Shown here piece by piece: positions 6,392 to 8,176 of a DNA stretch of 8,176 nucleotides. Each line of letters starts with the position of its first letter. Within the stretch, counting starts at the first letter, position 1. The stretch covers positions 1 to 8,176 of the forward strand of contig JACMKW010000514.1 of NCBI GenBank assembly GCA_014379885.1. Direction: 5' to 3'. A model generated the notes under the pieces. The model saw nothing but the letters and a program-made list of their open reading frames with translations. It did no database searches and was not told where the DNA came from. This stretch comes from Rhizobacter sp. (GTDB lineage: Bacteria; Pseudomonadota; Gammaproteobacteria; Burkholderiales; Burkholderiaceae). A program made the position numbers and the translations under genes.

Positions 6392-7570
6392 ATGCCGAAA
6401 TCCGTGCCGCAAATGCTGTACATCGCCCCGGGCGATCCGTGGGATCGCTGGACCAACTCGGGCACCACATTGGCCTTGATCGATGGCCTGCGAACCCACG
6501 GTCGGCTTTACGGTGCACTGAGCCGCTTTGACACTGATCTGAAAGAGTTGTACGGCCGAAGCCCGCTGCGCCACTTCATGCGGCGGCTGCAGCGCAAGCT
6601 CGGCATCGTGGCCCGACCGACGAACGCCTCGCCTACACTCAGCACTGACGAGCGCGGCGAATTGCTCGGCCCTCTTCTGCGCAAGTTGCCCGAAGGCAGC
6701 TGGGTGATGTACCACTATGCGATCCCCGTGATCGATCGCTCGCTGCCGATCCGGCGCGTGCTGTTTCAGGACATGACGGTCGACGACGCCGTCAACGCAG
6801 GTGGCTTCGGCTGGGGCTCGCTGAGCAAGCAGGAAGTGGATGCCCAGCGGGCCACGATCATTCAGGCCAACCGAGATGCCGATGCCATCGTTTCATTCGG
6901 CAGCTTTGTGGCCGACACGATGCATGCGCAATACGGTATTCCAAAGAACAAGGTGTTTGCGTTGGGCGGCGGGCCAATCCGGCGCTGGGATCAACCTGTG
7001 CCCGCGGATCTCGAGCGCTACAAGAAGCGCCAGATCCTGTTTTGCGGGCGCGCCTGGGAGCGCAAGGGCGGGCCGGTTCTGATCGAAGCATTCCGAAAAG
7101 TTCGGCGCGAGCTGCCGGATGCGACGCTCACCGTGGTGAGCGCTGGCGCCCCACCCCTCAACGAGCCCGGTGTGGAGCAGTTCGGCCACGCCAGTGATGA
7201 AAAGCTGCATGAGCTATACAGCACCAGCTCCCTGTTCTGCATGCCCAGCATCTGCGAGTCATGGGGCATCGTGTACGTTGAAGCTGCGGCGCACGGCTTG
7301 CCCACAGCCAACTGGAGCAACTGGGCCTTGCCCGACATCGTGGATCACAACGTGACCGGCGTTCTGAGCGACAAGCACAACGCCGATGGGCTCGCTGAAG
7401 CGATCGTCGAGGCCTTGCGAGATCCCCAACACCTGATGGACATGGGGCAAAACGCCGTCAAGCGGGTGCGCGACGTTCTGGATTGGCCGCACTGCGTAGA
7501 CCGCCTGCTGGCGGCCACCATGCCTGACGCTTTGGAAGGGCGTCAGCCGGTGTGGATGCGTCCGAGGTAA
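6392..7570 (+). CDS. Glycosyltransferase, GT4 (GT-B fold) type
   Basis: Predicted cytoplasmic retaining glycosyltransferase for polysaccharide assembly. The 392-residue product begins MPKSVPQMLYIAPGDPWDRW, with a glycine-containing GTT loop shortly after (about 24-26). The donor domain starts near QILFCGRAWERKGGPVLIEA (about 214-233), whose Arg/Lys pair is in the position that contacts nucleotide-sugar phosphates in GT-B enzymes. CESWGIVYVEAAAHGLP supplies the E-x7-E signature (Glu289 and Glu297), followed by DIVDHNVTGVL, the usual 'vtGll' segment. ATG 6392 was taken as the start, 14 bp after the SGNH-like gene; ATG at residue 8 is a workable alternative, since the first strand begins right there. 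No clear Shine-Dalgarno is seen. It is probably the last gene of the MBOAT-SGNH-GT transcript. It is not close in sequence to the minus-strand glycosyltransferase and has the high GC typical of the locus. Donor and acceptor are unknown. Confidence 0.88.
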   Translation: MPKSVPQMLYIAPGDPWDRWTNSGTTLALIDGLRTHGRLYGALSRFDTDLKELYGRSPLRHFMRRLQRKLGIVARPTNASPTLSTDERGELLGPLLRKLPEGSWVMYHYAIPVIDRSLPIRRVLFQDMTVDDAVNAGGFGWGSLSKQEVDAQRATIIQANRDADAIVSFGSFVADTMHAQYGIPKNKVFALGGGPIRRWDQPVPADLERYKKRQILFCGRAWERKGGPVLIEAFRKVRRELPDATLTVVSAGAPPLNEPGVEQFGHASDEKLHELYSTSSLFCMPSICESWGIVYVEAAAHGLPTANWSNWALPDIVDHNVTGVLSDKHNADGLAEAIVEALRDPQHLMDMGQNAVKRVRDVLDWPHCVDRLLAATMPDALEGRQPVWMRPR

Positions 7571-7582
7571 CCGTCTCGGACG
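7559..7582. terminator. Inverted repeat at the convergent gene ends, possible bidirectional terminator
   Basis: A perfect 8-bp inverted repeat (cgtccgag 7559-7566 with ctcggacg 7575-7582) encloses an 8-nt loop that contains the TAA stop of the glycosyltransferase (7568-7570). It lies directly beyond the TGA of the facing beta-helix gene (7592-7590). There is no T-run on either side, so efficient Rho-independent termination is uncertain. Confidence 0.4.
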
Positions 7583-7589
7583 GAGCAGC

Positions 7590-8176
7590 TCACTGGGCGC
7601 AAGCCCCTGTGGTCGCTGCAGCGCCGGTCAGCACGATGTTGTTGGCGACCGAAGAGTTCGGTGCCGACACCCGCACGACACTGCTGCCCGCGTTGGGCGT
7701 TGGGAAGCAAGCCGTGTTGTTGCGCACCAAGGCGTTACCGTCAAGCACATCACCGCCCTGGTATTCGTTGTGGCCCACACCAATCGCCGTCTGATAGGTG
7801 CTCTGCGTGTTGATGATCACGTTGCCCTCGACCAGGATGCCAGGCGCCGATTGCGCGACCATGGCGCTGTTGCCACCGTTGATCAGCCGGTTGTTGCGCA
7901 CCACGGTGTTGCGGAACCACTCGGCCGTGGTGTAGCCCTGTGTGATGGACATGAGCCAACACCCAGCCGCAGCCGCGTCTTGCTGAATGGTGTTGCCCTC
8001 GATCAACAGGCCATCGATCTGGCCGTGGAAGGTCATGTTGCCACCTTGGCACACGCCGTTCACCACCGAGTTGCGGATGTAGCGGTTGTTGCGGATGGTG
8101 ATGTTCTGGCCGCCACCGATGTAGCTGCCATGGTCGAAGCCGCTGCCACTGAAGTTGTTGGCTTCAATGAGGTTGC
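7590..8176 (-). CDS. Right-handed parallel beta-helix repeat protein, 5' partial
   Basis: The frame is open to the right edge, so the N-terminus (and any signal peptide) is outside the window; 194 C-terminal residues are present. The sequence is a run of short repeats built around an x-I/V-x-x-N pattern: QNITIRNNRYI, DGLLIEGNTIQQ, NTVVRNNRLINGG, PGILVEGNVIINT, NALVRNNTAC and SSVANNIVLTG. These are roughly one coil apart and rich in Asn, Gly and small residues. This is the signature of pectate-lyase-like or NosD/PbH1-type beta-helix folds, found in polysaccharide lyases, epimerases, tailspikes and surface proteins. No catalytic residues can be assigned from this part. The first GTG on this strand (8066) is internal to the repeat array and should not be read as the start. 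The gene converges on the glycosyltransferase, 19 bp apart. A role in modifying or trimming the locus polysaccharide is a guess from context. Confidence 0.82.
   Translation of the reverse strand, partial: NLIEANNFSGSGFDHGSYIGGGQNITIRNNRYIRNSVVNGVCQGGNMTFHGQIDGLLIEGNTIQQDAAAAGCWLMSITQGYTTAEWFRNTVVRNNRLINGGNSAMVAQSAPGILVEGNVIINTQSTYQTAIGVGHNEYQGGDVLDGNALVRNNTACFPTPNAGSSVVRVSAPNSSVANNIVLTGAAATTGACAQ

Noticed and set aside
7590..8066. Beta-helix gene starting at the GTG at 8066
   Set aside because: The frame continues upstream through further Asn-containing repeat coils to the window edge, so the gene is truncated by the window rather than starting there.

Overview
The window looks like part of a surface or exopolysaccharide locus from a high-GC Gram-negative bacterium. 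Most likely this is a betaproteobacterium of the Burkholderiales, judging from the GC-rich codon use and the fused CysN/CysC type of sulfate-activation protein. That placement is inference; there is no rRNA or other taxonomic marker here. No tRNA, rRNA, CRISPR array, insertion sequence or phage gene was seen.

Layout, left to right. (1) A plus-strand gene enters from the left edge and encodes the C-terminal part of CysN fused to a complete CysC APS kinase, which makes PAPS, the universal sulfate donor. (2) It converges on a minus-strand PAPS-dependent sulfotransferase; the 60-bp gap holds a strong GC-rich hairpin. (3) A 316-bp gap separates the sulfotransferase from the next minus-strand gene and holds a 33-codon ORF overlapping that gene's stop. 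(4) A minus-strand GT4-type glycosyltransferase, clearly lower in GC, probably begins at a TTG codon. (5) A GC-rich divergent intergenic region of about 390 bp follows. (6) A plus-strand block runs MBOAT O-acyltransferase (AlgI-like), membrane-anchored SGNH-like protein (AlgJ/AlgX-like role) and a second GT4 glycosyltransferase, with gaps of only 2 and 14 bp, so it is probably one transcript. (7) A minus-strand parallel beta-helix protein converges on this block and runs off the right edge.

How they may work together: CysNC supplies PAPS, the sulfotransferase would place sulfate on a carbohydrate, the two glycosyltransferases would build the repeat unit or chain, and the MBOAT/SGNH pair would O-acetylate the polymer at or beyond the inner membrane. 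The beta-helix protein resembles surface carbohydrate-binding, lyase or epimerase folds. The overall reading is a polysaccharide carrying both sulfate and O-acetyl groups. Each family assignment rests on visible motifs. The joint pathway is inference from gene proximity.

Base composition is mosaic: about 40-50% GC in much of the first glycosyltransferase and in the front part of the MBOAT gene, against 60-70% elsewhere. The switch inside the MBOAT gene is abrupt, near position 4740. This fits a frequently exchanged polysaccharide locus.
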